From contig NC_049981.1 of NCBI RefSeq assembly GCF_000003815.2, positions 24,257,675 to 24,321,674 on the forward strand: a stretch of DNA of 64,000 bases, in the 5' to 3' direction. Made by a program: the position numbers and the translations under genes. The DNA comes from Branchiostoma floridae. Its lineage: Eukaryota > Chordata > Leptocardii > Amphioxiformes > Branchiostomatidae. The first letter of the stretch is position 1; every line of letters starts with the position of its first letter. Of this stretch, positions 37,550 through 51,200 are shown in pieces. The notes beneath the pieces are model-generated. The model was not told the origin of the DNA, made no database searches, and saw only the letters and a program-made list of their open reading frames with translations.

Positions 37550-38296
37550 CTATTGTTCACAATCAACAACCCTCTGTCAGTTAAAGATGTAAAAAGGAGC
37601 ATTTAAGCCCTTCTGTATATCTATCAAGCCATTAATATGCACTTTAAAACCAGTATTCACTATTGCGATGCCAACAGTATGCAAATAGATTTGTAATACC
37701 ATAAGATCCCATCTAGCTAGACGGCGATCATGCTACACTTAGATTGGATTTGCGACTTTACGATTGGAATGCCATACAAAATGTAAAATAATTACAACAT
37801 AACAAAGCATAGGGAAGTCGCATTACGGTCGCGGTCATCTAGTATTCAATTTATGTACAAGTACATAGTTTTACTGAGAAAGAGGCCATTATCTGAGGTA
37901 ACCATACGAAAAATGGTACCGTAAGCCGTCCTTTTGAAGCGACCAATCTTTTTGCACGAAGCTAAAAATGTAGCTTGCTTGACATTTTGTTAGCTTAGGC
38001 AGTCGAATTATGTTCTTTTTTTCCCTTTCTGTGTCAAAGAACCGCTACTGTTCTGTTAAAGACTCTAATCTATCGCTGACAAGGTGACTTGTACTGTGAA
38101 TATTGTTACTACAACAGTCACTGCACAAGAATCCGCCACACCCAAGTCGGATGACAAAAATGGCTAAATAGAGGCACAGAAACCTGAATAAAAACCCGCA
38201 CTAGTCGTGTTTTTTTACTGGTCGGTTTGATGCACTTTGAGATTTCAACATGTACACTATATAAGCCTTCCTTTCCACTGAAGGCTACGGCCTCAT

Positions 38297-38365
38297 AGCC
38301 TGGATACCAGATCTCTATCCCCACACAATAGATGCTATTGACATCGGGTCTGGTATCCGGGCTAA
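38297..38365. repeat. Small foldback sequence
   Basis: The arms TAGCCTGGATACCAGAT and ATCGGGTCTGGTATCCGGGCTA are imperfect inverted copies separated by about 30 bp, in gene A intron 1. Probably a MITE relic. Confidence 0.45.
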
Positions 38366-38526
38366 CGACCTCGCTGCTACCACAGACCGTTCCTAAAACT
38401 TGGCCGATCTCTCAGCTTCATAAAACGAACTTTCTCGCGTTTTGTGAGTTTTGCTGTCTTTTAACTCATGCATTTACATCTTCTTCCATATTATGATTTT
38501 TAAAGAACAAATAAATGCACTTTGTG

Positions 38527-39410
38527 TACGAGGGGTGATCAATATGTTCTCGGCCTAACCCAGCAATAATAAGCACAACTCAAATTTTGAGGCACAACTT
38601 TATAGTATGAAGCCTTTTATCAATATCCTCCAAATTACAAATCATTGGAGTCATTACTTTCCAGGCATTCGTTTTATGCAAATTAGAAGGTAAGTGGCGA
38701 GAAAAAGAAGGCTGAAGTGTGATCAGACAATTTGACCCGCACACCTCAGGTTGAAGATCAATTGTCCACTTTTTTTTCGTTATCCCTTACCTAACGTTAC
38801 TGGGTGTCACCTGCAATGTAATGATCACAATAATTTGAATTTTGGTACACATTTATATAACATTTTATACAAGTACGTGGGATTATCAATAAGTCCTCGG
38901 TTTTGCGGAGAAATAATAAGCACAGCTCAGATTTCGAAGCATAGATGTCAAGTATAACGTCTTATATAAATCTGTACCAAAATTCAAATCATTGTGATCA
39001 TTACTTTGCAGGCGACACCCAGTAATGTTAGGTAAGGGAGAACGGAAAAAATGGGACAATTGACGTGACCTGAGGTGTGCGATCGAACTTGCGCTGCTGG
39101 AAGTCAGACACCCAATTCTTTTTGCTTGAAATAGGAGGAGAATGATTATCAAACATTTTGACAATGTCTTTTGTTAATTTACGGCATGGGGAACTCGACC
39201 CACACATGTCTGATCACAATTCACACCACTTTTTTCTCGCCACTTACCTTCTAATTTGCATAAAACGAATGCCTGGAAAGTAATGACTCCAATGATTTGT
39301 AATTTGGAGGATATTGATAAAAGGCTTCATACTATAAAGTTGTGCCTCAAAATTTGAGTTGTGCTTATTATTGCTGGGTTAGGCCGAGAACATATTGATC
39401 ACCCCTCGTA
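38527..39410. mobile_element. Tc1/mariner-like non-autonomous element, nested
   Basis: TA dinucleotides flank inverted termini beginning CGAGGGGTGATCAATATG. The arms are nearly identical over about 200 bp (38527-38730 and 39208-39410). Inside them is a second inverted pair (about 38741-38870 and 38955-39085). Its inner loop starts TACGTGGGATTATCAATAAG and resembles the outer terminus. The simplest reading is an element inserted into another copy of its own family. It lies in gene A intron 1 and contains no transposase frame. Confidence 0.6.
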
Positions 39411-40905
39411 CGGTGTCTGTATCTGTATGGTCGCTGATGAGTAATCGCTGTCTAAATACTAGATTATTACGTACTTGATACCTGGTTTAAAGTTGAATAA
39501 CAAAATAAAGTAAAAATACCTAACTTTCTAGAGCTTGCTCATATTTTATCATTTATCATAACAACATTTTAATTTTAAGTTTGGTTGTATGAAAACATTT
39601 TAAACAGTGTCACCACTTGTTTACGCCTAATTGCACAAATAAAATGAGGTACAATTCGGTCAGGCGTAAGTTTACATGACAATGATGACAGAACAACAAG
39701 GTGACTTAATACTACAAATCTTATCACAAAATTCATATTTTTTAATGATTTGTCGGCCAAATGCTGCTTGTGGTTGTCGTTTGCGCATGACTATAAACTT
39801 GTATTTTTTTCTGTTGGACAAGATAAGAAAATACATACATACATTCTAAATCTTTATGTATTTCTGTCTTCGGCAGATAGCAAGCTAGGGATGCAATACA
39901 AAAGATCTAGATTACATGATATATACATATTAGCAACAAACTAAACCGCGACAAGCAGCCATCATCTTAATCGCAACTCTGTAAGCAAGCGAGCTTGGTC
40001 TCCGATAGACAAAAGGGCTAACCTTACCTTGACATTACAGTATGGCTCTAACAATGACAAATTCATACACCTGGCAACCATGACGAAATATGTTTAACAC
40101 GGTTTTCGGACTCAGAATGACTTTGACAAGCTTAAGGGTTTCAGGTGGATAGATATTCAAATTGTGCACTTTTAGGTACCTCCCAAAATGTACCTTCCGA
40201 TACCGACCTACCAACAATATTACTGAGTCTGACGCCTAACAACATCGAGCTATTCAACGATTCAACAAGTTGTTATATTTTTCTGGATTTGCTCTACGTC
40301 AGTTACATATTGTTTTTCTCAATAATGACAACCAAATGTGGAGAAAACGTCACCCTAGGCAAATTACCCGGTAACGTCCAGCCGAGTGTATAATACTACA
40401 ATGGCAATGTGGTCAAGGACATGCCCCCCTCCCACATCGTTAACAAGTCGCATACATATCGTCGTGTAAACAAAGAAATGTTGCACGAAGAAGACATTTT
40501 TAAACCATATATACGTCGCCATCAATTAATTTTAGTTCTAATAGATACATTGTATAAGGGTAATATATCGTGGTCCGTGAAAGTATAAGATTATAGTAAC
40601 GTAGCCTCTACCCATTTGAAGTAGGCTGTAACTAAAGTACCAAAAACATTTTTCACACTTCGTGTCTAGTACTAAAAGCAAAAGATAATGCACATATCTA
40701 ATAGCACCAGGATACACTCATGTAAAGATAGTAAAACGACATTTGTAACCATTATGTGACCAGACCCCCCCAGGCCACCAACACTTTGGTATATTCCCAC
40801 GGTCCCCCAACTTGATATATATAAACAGACGAAAACGCAAAAGCGCTAGCCATTTCCTCGGAAACTTCACTGTTAAACAGTAAAATAATCAAGCAAAATT
40901 CTTAC

Positions 40906-40995
40906 CTCTTAGAAGGAGTAGAGCAGAAAAATACTCCTCTAACCTCGCTGAACGGTGTTCACAATGGCACTAATACTTGTTTCACCACACCCAGC
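40906..40995 (-). promoter_or_regulatory. Gene A non-coding leader exon (5' end approximate)
   Basis: Read on the minus strand, the segment ends CCTTCTAAGAG/GTAAGAAT, a good donor, with the last exonic base at 40906. The first coding exon of gene A starts with an acceptor (AACAATAG) at 37550, eight bases before the ATG, so a leader exon is required. The position relative to the conserved block at 40981-41023 matches that of gene B's leader. After splicing, a four-codon upstream frame (ATG CAG ACA TGA) would overlap the true start. Confidence 0.5.
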
Positions 40996-41023
40996 CTATG
41001 TCTCTCAAATGAAATACCGTAAA
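40981..41023 (-). promoter_or_regulatory. Conserved promoter/leader block of gene A
   Basis: This 43-bp stretch aligns without gaps to 55925-55967 upstream of gene B, with 30 of 43 identities concentrated at the two ends. TTCACCACACCC is identical in both. Exactly 14 bp later AAATGAAATACCGTAAA matches AAACGACATACCGTAAA. CCACACCC is a CACCC-box (KLF/Sp-type) word. The surrounding non-coding sequence does not align by eye, which suggests retention as a core promoter or regulatory element. Confidence 0.5.
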
Positions 41024-42664
41024 TCCTATAATAACACAACTTTAAAACACATCATTTAACATTCTACGACCTATTAGCGACTACAATGAGCAAACTGTTT
41101 TACCAACTAATTACTTGAGCGTAGAACATATCGGCTACCCACTTCTGTTTTTGTTGGTTCTCGAAGATAATCAATCGCTTACCCTAAACAAAGAGAAAAT
41201 ACGGTGCGTTTGTGAGATAAAAAAACCGGTTGGACGGTTGGTACAAAACCATCCAAATCTACCAGCAGATGTTTGACACAATGGGACGACTCTAACTGTC
41301 TGTGGGAACATTCAACACCTGGCTTTTGACCTTACGTCGCCTAAGGTAGCGGCATTTATCTCTTTTCTTTTCGGTAAACACACAATTGAAGCTATCTGTA
41401 GAATGGTTTCTAATCAGGGCGTTGTAACGATCCATTTCGTGACGTTTTCTGTATGGGCGTTCTCTATCCTTGAGAACCCATAGGTCGCACCCTTTTTAGG
41501 ATAAAGATTTTAGGCAACATTTGTTTTGTGTTTGTTTTTCTGTATGCAATATCATAACTCGGATCTTAAATATAGCGGCTTAGCTTCCGAAAATAAAAGG
41601 ACAGCACGTTCCAAAAAAAAAGTCGAACCCAACCTGTTTAGAATTAGCCAACTCTAATATTACAGTAGAATATTGTTCATAACTGTCCATTGTCACTTGT
41701 ATATCTACTATGTGTATACCATCTACTTGCAATTAGCCCTCGGGCACGAACTTGCAAATAAACTTCTTTGTTTATTTGGTAGTCTACTATATATCGTTGT
41801 TTACCTCATTGCTAATAAGCTTTTTTGTTTGATGCCCGTCCATAGATAATAAGCTTCATTGTTTGATCCCCCTAAAAAATAAAAGCATTGCGAACCTAAG
41901 TACAAACATGTACGCCCCAGTCCTCTCAGAGCAATTGCTGTCGTCGAGGCTAAGGACACTAAAGTGTGCAGCGAGGTAATAAGTCGATTTTGACTATGGT
42001 TTTATTTATCGGTTTTGACAATGGTTTTATTTATCGGTTCCATGCGTTTAGCAATAAACAGTGCATCAACAAGCAAACGTGAGTAGATAACAGCAGCAAA
42101 GTATTGTACTTATCTCTTGTAAAAATGTAACACAAGAACAAATATTGCGATCATTGCATTGTGTCTAATCAATACATATATAATTTCTGTAAACTAATGA
42201 TGCGCTACTATACATGTAATTTGCTACCATACTGTATTATAGTAGTCTACAAGTTATTCATTTCAAAAACGGAATCAATGATGTCCACCTTCATGATGCA
42301 ATTTATTTTGCTGGTCAATTGTCATAAATCGCTTACATTGCGATCCATGCTTACTTTAGCCAACGTTGACTGTACCGGTTGGTTTATCATCAAGAAATTG
42401 ACCTAATATATACATTTTTATGATAAAGAATACAAAACGTTTATAAACGTCTAACTCGAAAGTGTATTCACCGTCGTAACTACATTTGCATGCACACAAT
42501 TGATTATAATTACAGGCACGTAGAGTGAAATGAAGTATCATATAATGTCTTTAAGCACGTTCCGTCGTAATGAAAAGAGAAATACATAATAAGGAAAGAA
42601 AAGCGTTAGAAGATCGCATTCTAAGTTGGCCTTCCCCGTTGTTATGATATTCATTTCTCCCCGT
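41024..42664. other. Intergenic spacer between genes A and B
   Basis: Holds the LINE tail at about 41.65-41.78 kb, and a 25-bp tandem duplication at 41986-42036 (TTTTGAC..ATGGTTTTATTTATCGG). It also holds the 3' UTR of gene B. A possible minus-strand polyadenylation signal (AATAAA, read as TTTATT at about 42303) lies roughly 360 bp past the gene B stop. No coding region is seen. Confidence 0.45.
41640..41780 (+). mobile_element. LINE 3' tail fragment, second copy
   Basis: GCAATTAGCCCTCGGGCACG followed by AACTTGCAAATAAACTTCT is almost identical to the 3' tail of the LINE fragment at 27.89-27.94 kb. Only the 3' UTR end is present, as expected for 5'-truncated retrotransposition. Confidence 0.55.
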
Positions 42665-45221
42665 TCAGAGCCTGCTGTTTCCCTGGTCCTCGTGCTCGTA
42701 GTACGTCCTGTCGTACACGGGCGAGATCAGGCGATGGTCGTCAGGGTTAGGCTGGCTCGTGAAGACCTGAGGGTCACAGAAACTCACATTACACCGGTAC
42801 ACGAGAGGGTTATGTCTTAACTTGTTTGTAGTTTTTGTGAGTTAAACTACAATTTTAGAAGGGGATAGATTTATATCATATTTGGTACACTTTTATATAA
42901 TAGAAACACAATGTTGTTGTTTTTTTTACCAAGGATAGTATACTTGAGGGACTGCATAAGGTTACGATTGTTTACTTATGAGACAAGATTAGGAGACAAG
43001 AAAATGGTATATATGGGGCTTGCATCATTTGACATTAGCAAGGTCATTATTAGAAGCCCTCTTCAGTACAGACATATATCGAGAGTGATTTAGCAATGCA
43101 GTAAGTCACACGTTAGACATGATAAAAGATAAAAACAAGAATGTTCCAGATTTTCTTTTCCTGCGTTTGGGGAATATAGTTTAAACAAAAAGACAATCAT
43201 AGACTGTCAGACGTTTTTTTCCTGAACTTACCGTGGTGGACACGACCTCCCCATCATCCGCGCCGGTGGTATAGCCCGACGTGCCGCGAGCGTCAGTGGT
43301 GAACACGGTGGTGTGGGAGGGCTCCTCCGGGGACGGCGCGCGCTTGGTCTGAGTCTGTAGCAAAACAACGTTTCAAAGATAAAACACAAAATGAATATAA
43401 CGTTAGGACCATGCGCAGTTTCAGGGCAAACTAGCAGAAGTTATAGTTCGTAGATATTACCGTGTGACGTGGCAGAGGTGGGTATCGGCAAATAAAAAGA
43501 TAATGTGTGTGTATGCCTGCGCGCGCGTGTGTGTATGTGTGTGTGTGTCTGTGTGTCTGTGTGTGGTTGCCCTGGTGTGGGCCCGCAATCAGGTAGTCTG
43601 TCGCGGTATTAACTTAGATGGTGTAATGATAAGCAGGTTTCGAGAGCATGGCTGTGAACCAATGTTGTTTTCATGTGGCCGTATTAACCTCCCCTTTGGG
43701 ATAAAGAGATTTGAGATAATATCGGATTCTACTCGCCTCAGTAGTGGTGAAGGCAGGGTTGAAATAGCCGTCGTCCCGGCGGGTCTCCTGTGTGGTGACG
43801 TATTCACCATAGTCCAATGCCGGGAGAGGACGTTTGATGGGGATGGGGGCCACCTGAGGCTCGTACACGTCGGGTCTAGTCTTGAAGTCACTGCCGAAGT
43901 CCATGATAGCGAGCTGAGTCTCCTCTTCTCTACGAACGGATGAAAAATGGAAGGTGATCAAACAGACTGGAATTGATGGGGCACCGTTATATGGTATATA
44001 ATTTAAAAAAATATATTTTAAAACCATCTACATGTATGGATATGTATGATTTGATATTAGATATTGCAATGCTTGGATATAATTTTAAAAATGATGCGTA
44101 ATATAGGCACGTGTATCAAACGTGTACTACGTGTATAAAAACAAGCATAGAAAAAAGGGTTCTTATGACCTTTCAGATATCCAACAAATTCGAAGCATTT
44201 ATACTTACTTGTCTGTGAAGACTGGGTTCATGTTGATCTCACTGCATATGATGAGAAAAAAAGATAAATAGATAGGTACAAAGTATTTCATGGTCACATA
44301 CGCGCATTATCTAATGCGTTTTCACTTAGATTAGATGGTATAGTGACAAATTGTGAGGAAATATTTTCAATTAATTACAATGGCATGCAGGTGTGCATAT
44401 ACCATGATGCAGTGGCCCTGGGGGGTTACCAAGCTATGTAATTATTAGAATTGCAAAGTATCAAATATGCGTTAGGGGTCGCTGCAGTGCTACATATGCC
44501 AATAGAATGTGGTTATACTAACAGGGATAATTCTTTGAAACATTTTACATAATAGTTTATTTTTAAGCATGACTATTACTCACGGTGCAGGCTCAGGGAT
44601 CGGCTCCACTAACAACTTGCCTGGAACACAACAAGAAACGTTTGCATCTCGCAGAAGTTTCTATTTGATATTCAGAACATGTTTGAAGACAGTAAATAAA
44701 ATACATGGCTTCTAAAATCATAAACTGTACTCACTTTGCATCTTCTTCTTGTACCTGGATTTGTTTTTGACAGCATTTGAAGAAAAAATAGCTTTGTTAT
44801 TATTAAACACGTACATACTGAGTATGTGTAACAATATGACACATTGTGGCTTTACTTCATTTGAATGGATAACAAGATACTTGGCTAATGCTACGTTTTG
44901 AACAGTTATGATGATATTTTATGAAAAATGATCTGATGACTGTTGTGTTAATATCAACATACGGAAATTAATCTTTCATCACACAATAAGGATATGTCGC
45001 TCGATCGTGCAGCATATGATACATGATATACATTGTATAACCTGTGTGCAAGAATTACTGTCAGATGAGTGTAGTAATAAGGGTGTACTGACGAACCAGT
45101 ATCTGCAGTAACAGAGGAGACACAGCAGCAGTAGGAGTCCCAGCAGCAGCAGAGCGGCCAGAGCGATCAGGAACGCCTCCCAGTTACTGAAGCCGGCGTA
45201 GTCACTCTTCACTTGGGCAGA
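42665..45221 (-). other. Gene B transmembrane and cytoplasmic exons (24-30)
   Basis: Exons in transcript order: 45097-45221 (TM), 44735-44754 (20-nt micro-exon), 44584-44620, 44209-44241, 43737-43929, 43232-43354, 42665-42766. The TM exon (FSNWEAFLIALAA, Leu core, CYCRYW) uses a weak donor, GTTCGT. Exon 28 ends at a GC donor (GAG/GCGAGT); an in-phase GT 48 nt downstream is an alternative. Exon 29 has two acceptors 6 nt apart. The tail shares QLAIMDFGSD, GEVVSTT and PVYDRTYYEHE with gene A and ends S-R-L, a class I PDZ-ligand pattern. Confidence 0.8.
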
Positions 45222-48200
45222 CTACGCAAGCAAAGACAAAGAATTCTCTTATTTTCAAATGCTCAGTATCCTTATCAATTTTTGTTGGATGGAGGCATAT
45301 AATATAATCTTTCATTCCAATAAAGAATTCGCTCTACTCCTTAACGAAAATATCTCGGTCCGTTTATGATCACTGTAATGTTAATTTCCAATGCTCAACA
45401 ATCATATTATTAATTCTATAATCACATACGCCATTATATACCGTTATCATATCTTTATACCGTTATATAGCTATATCAAGAACTCACCCTAGCGCCGACA
45501 ATCTGACAGTCCGCCAGCAGCCTATCCCTGTCCACACCTTCGATAACTCTGCAAGATCAAGAAACAGATTTTATTGACATGAATTTTCATTCTACAAAAT
45601 ATTTGTAATTGTTGCAATTTTCAAGCAATAAAAAGGCCTTTGTAAATCATGGCAGTGATGCATATTAGAATGTCAATACTGTAATGCTCCTAACATCATC
45701 AGCTGTATTCTCGCAAATAGAAGACAACGTGACTGTGTTTGTGCATACCTTAGTCCCTCAGTATCAGTGAGAACCAAGTCAGTGTTCTTGTCAATGAGGT
45801 AGTAGAGTACTTGAGACCTGTATTTCAAAAACTCTCGTTAGTTCTGTAAGTGGAAGTATAACTTGATCGTGCCTTGTTCAATTCATCATCATTATCATCA
45901 CGATCACCATAGTTACAATCATTGCAGTTGATAATGACAAATTATTATCGTAATGTATAAGCAGTCAATTTATATGTATTACTTAAAGATTATGCTTTGA
46001 CGATCTATCACAATACTGTAACATCTCTGTTTGAATTCAGTTTAGCACAGTGCGTAGTGGCATCAGTTTAAAACTATTCGAACGTAAAGTATAATGCTGT
46101 AAAAGACTTATGTTATCTGTTATGACATGCTCTTTCAGGATTCCTAATATATATATATATATCCCTAACAAGTTGTGTGATCACAAGCAATTAAGCTAGT
46201 TCGTACGACTCAGAAGTACAGAAAGCTACTACTGAAGACATGGTTATAAGACTGTGAATGTGCTGCTATGAGAAATGAACTACTCACTGCTGCCTGTTGA
46301 TGTTTCCTTGGCTGTCTGTATTGTACTGCAGTCCCTCGTAAATAACTCTATAACCTGTTTGGTCTTCAAGTCGCCTGGTACGAATAATAACATTTTCTTA
46401 CAAAGCAACCCAAGTACCATTGTTACATAGCGCAATCAAATGAACATGGAGCGCTTGCATCCACTTATTTCATCAGGTGCCATCGACATGACTGATGAGC
46501 CTATACGTACTACCGTGGATTGCAGCATCATGAACATTCTATAACAAATATATCATCTTTAGCAAGCTTTTGTAAAATCAATCGTCAACTTACTGTAAAC
46601 ACTCTTGTATATTCGGCCTCACGCTCTCAGGGGGTGCATCCAGCACAGTACTTAGCCCAAAGCGTTGCGGGATGGTATGTATCTAGGTGAAAGAGAAACA
46701 TTTTGTTTCAGTCACTCGAATGTTACACACGTAATAAGATATATATCGTATCATGTAACGGGTAACCGCCTTTTACAGATGCATACCTTTTTGTCTGATA
46801 TGTGATATTTTGAATTCAAATTAAAGGAGCTATTTATATCTAGATACCGAAAGATTGCACATGAGATAGCTACCCTGACTTCGGTATCGTCAAACCTTCC
46901 TCCCCCGTCCTCTGCCCTGACATTGACGGTGAAGTAACCGTTCTGGTAGTCGTCATAGAGCCTGTTGGTCAGGATTTGGCCGGTCTGCGAGTCAATTTGG
47001 AAGGCGTCATCCACCTAATGATTTAAAGATACCAAATATAAAAGGGATAGATTGTTAGATTTAATACTGTTAGAATCCAGTGACGTATTTTGTTCGCTAT
47101 TAGGCACAGTTATACAACCCGTGAGAATGTAAAAGACTAAGACGTAAACACTGAATGACATATAGATTCAATTCTTCTCAAGTGACTCAAGGACAAGTTC
47201 ATAATTTTTCTTCTCAACATTTCCGTTTCCTTTTTTGGCATAACATGTTTTAAAACAACAGGTTTTAGGTAATCACTGTAATCTGTACATTGTATTACCT
47301 GTGAACTGAGAGAACCGGTTATATCATCCCTGTTTGCTGTGAAGAGCACAGAGGTGATGGTGTAGGTGATGACGCTGTTGGTCCCATCATCTAGGTCCGT
47401 GGCCTTCATGTTGAGGAAGAGGTACTATGTTTATTATCATCATCATCATTATCATCATCATCGACTCTACCCCACATGTGATTATTACAATGTTGTAACG
47501 CATAGCAAACATGCAAAGTAAAAACTTGAATATTTTGTATTGACTTATATTCAAGTGAAGAATCAAAGCAAAAATGAACAAAACACAATCATACCTGAAC
47601 GCGCGCGACAGGTGTGTTGAAGTTTGAGGATGCTGGCACACCTAGGACAACAACAAGCTTTGTTTTAAGATGGGATATACACAACGTTAGAACAAAAGAT
47701 GAACTCTGATGGTGACCACAAAGAGTAAATACGGCTTGGTTATAATTTGTCTTACCTGCGTAATAGACTTTGGTTGTGAATCGGGGAGAGTTGTCATTCT
47801 GGTCAGTTATGGTAATGAGTGCCTTGCTCAGGGTGTTGTCATTTGGGTCGTATGCTGTAGGTCCGGTAGGGCAGGCCGTGTTCTGAAAGGTGAATAATTA
47901 TAAATTTCTATTCTTTAAAGCATTAAACTCCCCAAAACGTGCCTCAAGTATATACGTATAATATGGCCCAAACGCTGCCTCCACACAAAACCACAGCTGT
48001 TAGGTTTATTTAAAAATCGCCTTTCCTGTAGCGTAACAAAGTGTTTTGATGACCCTGAAAATGATATTATCATTGACGTCATGCATTAGAAGAATCGATG
48101 AGAACCCTACTTACCGACGATAGCTTCTGGATAACCAGGTCATACACTGCCTGGAGTTCCCGGTCCAGCGGGAGGCGGGCCACTGTCACCACTCCGGTTG

Positions 48201-51200
48201 TTTTGTCTATGGCAAAGGTCCCGTTGGTATTGCCTCCTAGATGACGAAAAAGAGCAACCTTTTGAATCAAAGTCTACCATTCAGATTTGAGAATCATATA
48301 GTGTTAAAAATTTACCTTGGACAAAGATGACTGACTTTGCGGGACAGAAGTGCTGATTACAATTGCTGATTACATCCAAAACGTACATACCAACAAGACA
48401 GTAAAATATGCCGCTCTCGCTTGGCCTCTTGGCTGTCCCCACGTTGGTCCCAACGGGCGCGTTTTCTGTCACGTCAAGGTTAAAAACACGACCCTCGGTT
48501 TCCTGAAAGATGAATTACAAATAGCGACTATCACCACTGTCGCTTGCACATTCCTAAAACTTTGGATACAACCTGATTTATACATCTGCGATCCCATGAC
48601 ATAACACGCTTTAAATTATCATTCTCGTCTACTAAAAAGCACAGTCTGTAACTTAAAGTGACCTATTCGTAAACTGCTACCCATACATGCTTGTACACGT
48701 AGCATAGTTACCGGGGCGTCCCTGATGTTAACCCTGACGGTCACAGCGGAACGTCTCGGGGATCCTCCATTGGTAAGATGCTCCGTTGCTTGAACCTGGT
48801 AAGTATAAAAAAAGTAAACATTACTGCTTTCTAAGATAGTTCATCCTGTTGTCGTTCAATTGGATTTTACCTAAGGAGAAACACCAAAAAGTATCGATTT
48901 TCCGTCTTATGCTACATGCTGAGGGGTAAACTAAAGGTCTTACCCTTATGGGGATTTGATGACTCGGTGCCGTTGTTTCGAAATCCACCATAGACGGGTC
49001 CATGACCAGAATGTTGACAATGGCTTGTCCTCCGACAACGTTCTTTGGCTCGATATCGAATATAGTGTTTGGATCATCCAATAGCGTCAGGTTGAAAAGG
49101 TTGTTTGGTGTCTGTAAAGAAATGTTAAGTTGTTTTATGCTAAGGGCGATGCAGTGTACATTCAGCAAGACCATAGTATGTATAGGGCAAAAGATATGAA
49201 AAAAAGAAATTTTACTGCATGGCCAAGCCGGCTGAAGAGAGACGTCTACGTTTTCCGCGTGGAAGGATAAGATAAATTACCATCATGATGAAAGGCTATC
49301 AGGTGGTACAAAATTGACATTGAGTTACACCTTCTCAAGACCTACCCACATATATCATATGTAGCATAATCCATCAATGTTATGCTAGTCACATATATGC
49401 GGGAACGCACAAAAACACACAGAGAGATGCACAAAAACAGTACTTTTGTTTTCACAAAGGTAATTACAACGCGTTGAATGTAAAAAAAATTATAGACATA
49501 ATGCAAGACAACTCACCGCGTCCCTGTCCGATACAGTCAGCCTCAGACGAGGCAATGGGGTGTACACCTCTGGGTGCTCGGTGATCTCCACGCTTCTCTC
49601 GGTGACTTCGTTGTCGTAGGTTTGATCGTAGAACCTCGGAAGGTTGTCGTTCGCGTCGATGACGAGGACCGCAACGTTTACTTCCGAGAATTGCAGCGGG
49701 TTGGTGTCCGTGCGGTCAGCTCTTACTTCGATGGCCTGGAGAATCGACAAAATCACAAATTAATAAGTCTACATCGGTGAATACATACTTCAGAATGAAA
49801 ACAATGGGGCTGCATCTTTTCATATAATCAAAAAGGCTGTAGCATTTCAAATAGCATGGCATCCCAACCTGCACTGCTGGGCAACAATAGATAATTATGT
49901 TAGTGCAGAAAACTTAATCATGCCACTGAATGTGCATTATCCAATACAGCATTTTGTCATTAGGAAAATGAATTTCTAGTAGTTTTCAACACATACAATG
50001 CGACATCAAAATAACATTTTCATTGAATCAACAATGCAGGTCATTAATAATAACATAAACTTCCACATGATCACAATCATATAATCTTACTCGGATTCTT
50101 AGAAGGAATAGCCCAGGGGACTCCACTCGGAAGATGTTTTCAGCTTCTCTGTCCAGATTTTTCCTAAGCGTTATCCTCCCCGTGTCCGACTGGATGTCGA
50201 AATAGTCGAAAGGATCTGTAACATGTAAATATAGATAGTCTTGCTTTCTTACACTAGTTCTTCTTTATATATACTTTTCGTTTTTTTTTCAAATTTGTCT
50301 AATCTGTCAGTAATTTTCCCTATTTACCCTCGCTCATCAGAGCATTTATGTCTATAAATGAAGAAATGTTCACTAGTGACGTTTTCTGAAATGTTGAGTT
50401 GGTTCTTTCTGAAATAAGGATTATCAGTGATGTTTAATCTTTTCAACTATTAAAGATGCATGTATGTATCCAGTTACATATCTAACATACCTCCATTTGC
50501 AAGTTCGTAACGAATTCCGTTTGTCCTCGATCGGTCTCCATCGACGGCTTGAACGGTGAAAACAATGGCACCCTGGTGGAAAATGAGAAATGTTCAACTA
50601 CGTCTGAAATATTACAATTAGCCTGTAACAAACAACTTGGCATGCCAAGTATCATGTTGCTAGTAGTTAGTTTCAATTGAGCTGAAGCGTATTTGCCCTG
50701 AACTCCATTTGTAAAACATGTTTCCCATTCTAAGGATGCTGTTAATTTAAGAACCTACTACATGTAGTAGTGTACGAGAATGGTAGAAATCAGTGCCTTG
50801 CCTGTAGACTTTCTGGTGTTCCCTCTGTGATTGACACCTCGTAGGGCTCATTGAGCCAGATTGGACTCCTGTTCTGTTCGTCTGTGATTTGCACAAATAC
50901 GTCCACAGAAGTCGCGAGGGGCTGAGTTCCGCCATCCTGAAAATACCGGCGCCGCTTTATATCATATCTAACGCTTCTTCTGAGAATTAACCTCTTAGCT
51001 AGGAATGTTGCTACTTTGCATATCTTATAAATTAGCTTATGAAACCTTTTCATCTGAGGTATCTGTGTTTTATCATCATGTAATAAAATTACGGACTCGG
51101 ATTAAACTCATTTTCTGACACCTTTTTTGGATATTGCTGGTACCTTTGACCTAACTTCCTGTTAGTGTCTCCACTCGTAATGCCAATTGTGTAGATAATA

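Noticed and set aside
43464-43943. 159-codon plus-strand frame
   Set aside because: It is antisense to gene B exon 28 and runs through a GT microsatellite.
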